From the NCBI RefSeq assembly GCF_000372725.1, contig NW_005199443.1:57121-121120 (forward strand): a DNA stretch of 64,000 nucleotides. The letters are read 5' to 3'. The stretch comes from Emiliania huxleyi CCMP1516. Taxonomy: Eukaryota; Haptophyta; Isochrysidales; Noelaerhabdaceae. How positions within the stretch are numbered: the stretch's first letter is position 1; every line of letters begins with the position of its first letter. The notes beneath the pieces are model-generated. The model worked only from the letters and a program-made list of their open reading frames with translations, was not told where the DNA came from and made no database searches. Below are positions 62,024 to 64,000 of the stretch, piece by piece. The translations under genes were made by a program, and so were the position numbers.

Positions 62024-63636
62024 TCAACCAGCCGCCGACGCGGGCTTGCCGCCCCCGGCAGATCCTCCCGCGCTGCCGCTAGCGCCTGCACTGGCGCCGG
62101 CGCCGGCGCTGGCGTCGGAAGACTTTGCGCCCGAGGATGCAAGCTTCCACTTCGGCCCGAGTGGCCCCGCCGCCGCCGCCACCTGCTTCTGCGTCGCCTT
62201 GAGCAGCTCGGCCCGCGGCGTCGCGCCTAGGACGTGTCCCGGACGTGTCATGGAGGCGTGACCGTGCGGGAGGACCAGGGCGGCCTCGGCGAGAAGATTC
62301 GCGCCGGCCGTCGCCGCCGCCAGAGGCGTCTCGCCGCTCGGCGCTCCCGCGCCAACGGGCGGCGGCGCAGGATCGGTCGAGGCGACTGCGGCTCCCTTGC
62401 GTGCAGCCTGCACCGACCGCTCGAAGCCTGCTCACACACCCGCGATGCCGTGAAGACGCCGTTCACAAGCCAGAGACGGGGAGCAGCGACGCCGGCTCCT
62501 GCGCGGATGTCGCGGCCGATGCCCTGGAACCAGGCCGCAGAGCGAGCGCCTGCGGAGGAGGAAGCCCATCGGCGGAGTGTGAGCCGGGACGGCGCCCGCC
62601 GCCGGGTCGCTTGGGGCCGGGCGGGAGAAAGAGCGCCGAGCCCCGCCATGATGCTGCCGATGGCCTGCCCGCCGAGACTCGTCCCGAACACCTCCTTGAG
62701 CGCCTGCGGCACCAACTGGTCGAAGAGCAGCCGCTCCTACCACCGTGCCAGGCCGCACGTTGATGTGTGCATGCCGTTAGTTGGTCGAGGAGAGACGCCG
62801 CTCCAGAAACAAGTCGAGCGGAAGATCGCCCCCGTCCTTGGCCGCCACCGGCCGCAGGTGCATCCACCGGATCCGGACCTGGTGATTGCAATCAGTTCGT
62901 AGTTCATCAGCCTGGTGAGCCGCAGGTGCATCCGACCGGACGCGACACCCGTCCGCCCTCTCCTCGATGCGAGCGCCAATCGCGGCTCATCTCGGCTACA
63001 TCTCGGCTACATCTCGGCTACATCTCGGACCACGTCCGTCATCTCCTCGATGCGAGCGTAGTAGCGCGCCATGTCCTCCACCCCGAGCTCCGCCGCCTCG
63101 GCCTGGCCGTACCGGCGCAGGTCTCGCTCGACGTCGCCCTTGTACCCGGTGAAGAGGTCCTTGATGGACACCTCCGCGTCGCGGAAGCAGACGTCGCCTG
63201 ATCAGACTTAGCTACGTGACGGGCGCATTGCCCGCGCCTCCGCACCGCGCAACAGCAGACTTCGCCGCAAGACAGTCGCAGCGGCAGCCCGCCCATCCCT
63301 GCCCATCCCTACCCATCCCTGCCCATCCCTACCCATCCCTACCCATCCCTGCCCATCCCTACCCATCGCTGCCCGTCTCGGCCCATCTCCGCGCATCTCC
63401 GCGCATCTCGGCGCATCTCGGCGCATCTCGGCGCATCTCGGCGCATCTCGGCGCATCTCGGCGCATCTCGGCGCATCTCGGCGCGTCTCGGCGCGTCTCG
63501 GCGCGTCTCGGCGCGTCTCGGCTACGTCTGCGCCGCAAGAGAGTCGGAGCGGCAGCCTGCCCAGCACGCCCCGCAGCTCGGCCACGTTTCCCATCCGCAG
63601 CGCCGTCTCGGCGGAGTTCTCCTGCAGCTGGGCCAT
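62024..63636 (-). CDS. Hypothetical multi-exon protein
   Basis: ATG at 63636: MAQLQENSAETALRMGNVAE, LRGVLGRLPLRLSC. After an intron filled with minisatellites, a clear exon (63197-63030) reads DVCFRDAEVSIKDLFTGYKG, DVERDLRRYGQAEAAELG and MARYYARIEEMTDVVRD. A later exon (about 62885-62785) reads VRIRWMHLRPVAAKDGG and DLPLDLFLERRLSSTN. The next (about 62730-62610) reads LVPQALKEVFGTSLGGQAIG and SIMAGLGALSPARP. The last frame ends at 62024 with an Ala/Gly-rich tail. The helical, charged exons look genuine. No family was recognised. A similar RIHWAHVEQL phrase occurs at the window edge (about 63999-63965), so the gene may extend beyond. Confidence 0.5.
63263..63562 (+). repeat. Minisatellite arrays between duplicated exon edges
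   Basis: Two arrays, (CCCATCCCTA)n at 63292-63370 and (GCGCATCTCG)n at 63380-63525. They are bounded by near-identical 32-base sequences (63263-63294 and 63531-63562, about three differences). Confidence 0.9.
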
Positions 63637-64000
63637 TGCCGTGCGGCGAGGCGCCTAGGAGGCGCCAGAGAGGTGTCAGAGAGGTGTCCAGAAGGTGTCC
63701 AAGAGGAGTACGAGAGGTGTCAAGGAGGTGTCAAGGAGGTGTCCAAGAGGTGTCCGAGAGGTGTCCGGCAGGTGTCCGGCAGGTGTCCATGTCTAGGGAG
63801 GTGTCTAGGAGGTGTCAGAAAGTGTGTCTGAGAAGTGCCTAGGTGCCTGGGAGGTGTCCAACAGTTGTCTGCATAACTCTCTCTCCGAATCCCGGGCAAG
63901 GTCATCTCGACGTCATCTCGACGTCATCTCGCCATCATCTCGCGCGGCCTCGCCTTAAGCGGCGGTAGCTGCTCCACGTGCGCCCAGTGGATCCGCATGT
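63637..64000. other. Upstream region with AGGTGTCC minisatellite
   Basis: Tandem GAGGTGTCCA/AGGAGGTGTC units at 63665-63862, followed by CGTCATCTCGA repeats at 63902-63935. A coding-looking minus-strand phrase sits at the very end. Confidence 0.6.

Noticed and set aside
63292..63530. Regularly spaced short repeats resembling a CRISPR array
   Set aside because: Units are contiguous 10-mers without unique spacers, and the genome is eukaryotic.

Overview
This is a 64 kb piece of a GC-rich eukaryotic nuclear genome with one 100-base assembly gap (41382-41481). The organism is most likely a unicellular alga with a secondary, red-lineage plastid, and a haptophyte fits best. The clues are short introns in almost every gene, and a signal-like leader followed by an AAFAP motif on a glyoxalase I, which is the plastid-targeting signature of red-derived secondary plastids. 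CCCTAA telomeric repeats, a stand-alone AP2 domain, many secreted Pro/Cys-rich proteins and glycan enzymes, and minisatellites of the CTCGGCTACAT type point the same way. Lineage is inference; no rRNA or tRNA gene was found to confirm it.

Layout. 1-5 kb: flap endonuclease FEN1 (5' end outside the window) and a secreted or anchored beta-propeller/EGF protein. 5.3-13.1 kb: a Copia-type LTR retrotransposon on the minus strand whose polyprotein is split by a 655-bp tandem duplication, with a second, internally deleted copy abutting its 3' LTR. 13.8-23.3 kb: a beta-propeller glycosidase-like protein, an unknown ORF, two adjacent glycosyltransferase-like genes sharing a Cys-rich module, and an FkbM-type methyltransferase. 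23.6-33.6 kb: a P-loop NTPase, a SLC35/TPT-type sugar transporter, an EF-hand protein, a START-like lipid-binding protein and a TKL-type kinase. 34.1-35.5 kb: a terminal-inverted-repeat (TIR) element enclosing a gene fragment. 35.9-51.0 kb: a secreted Cys-rich protein, a MOK-family kinase without its N-lobe, a second Cys-rich protein, a GT8-like type II membrane glycosyltransferase, two unknown multi-exon genes and glyoxalase I. 53.2-57.3 kb: mobile and structural DNA, comprising an AP2 fragment, a second TIR element with 71-bp perfect inverted repeats and a spliced cargo gene, interstitial telomeric repeats and a LINE RNase H relic. 57.8-64 kb: a multi-pass membrane protein and two unknown genes, riddled with minisatellites.

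The strongest unusual signal concerns introns. Several introns are flanked by 8-9 bp direct repeats that contain the splice AG/GT. Two introns of the TKL kinase are copies of a dispersed sequence also found at about 47.5 kb and 61.5 kb, which is the signature expected of introner-like, transposon-derived introns. Nearly half of the introns that can be placed confidently use a GC donor. Exon boundaries here were inferred by reading frame and protein-family fit, without transcripts.
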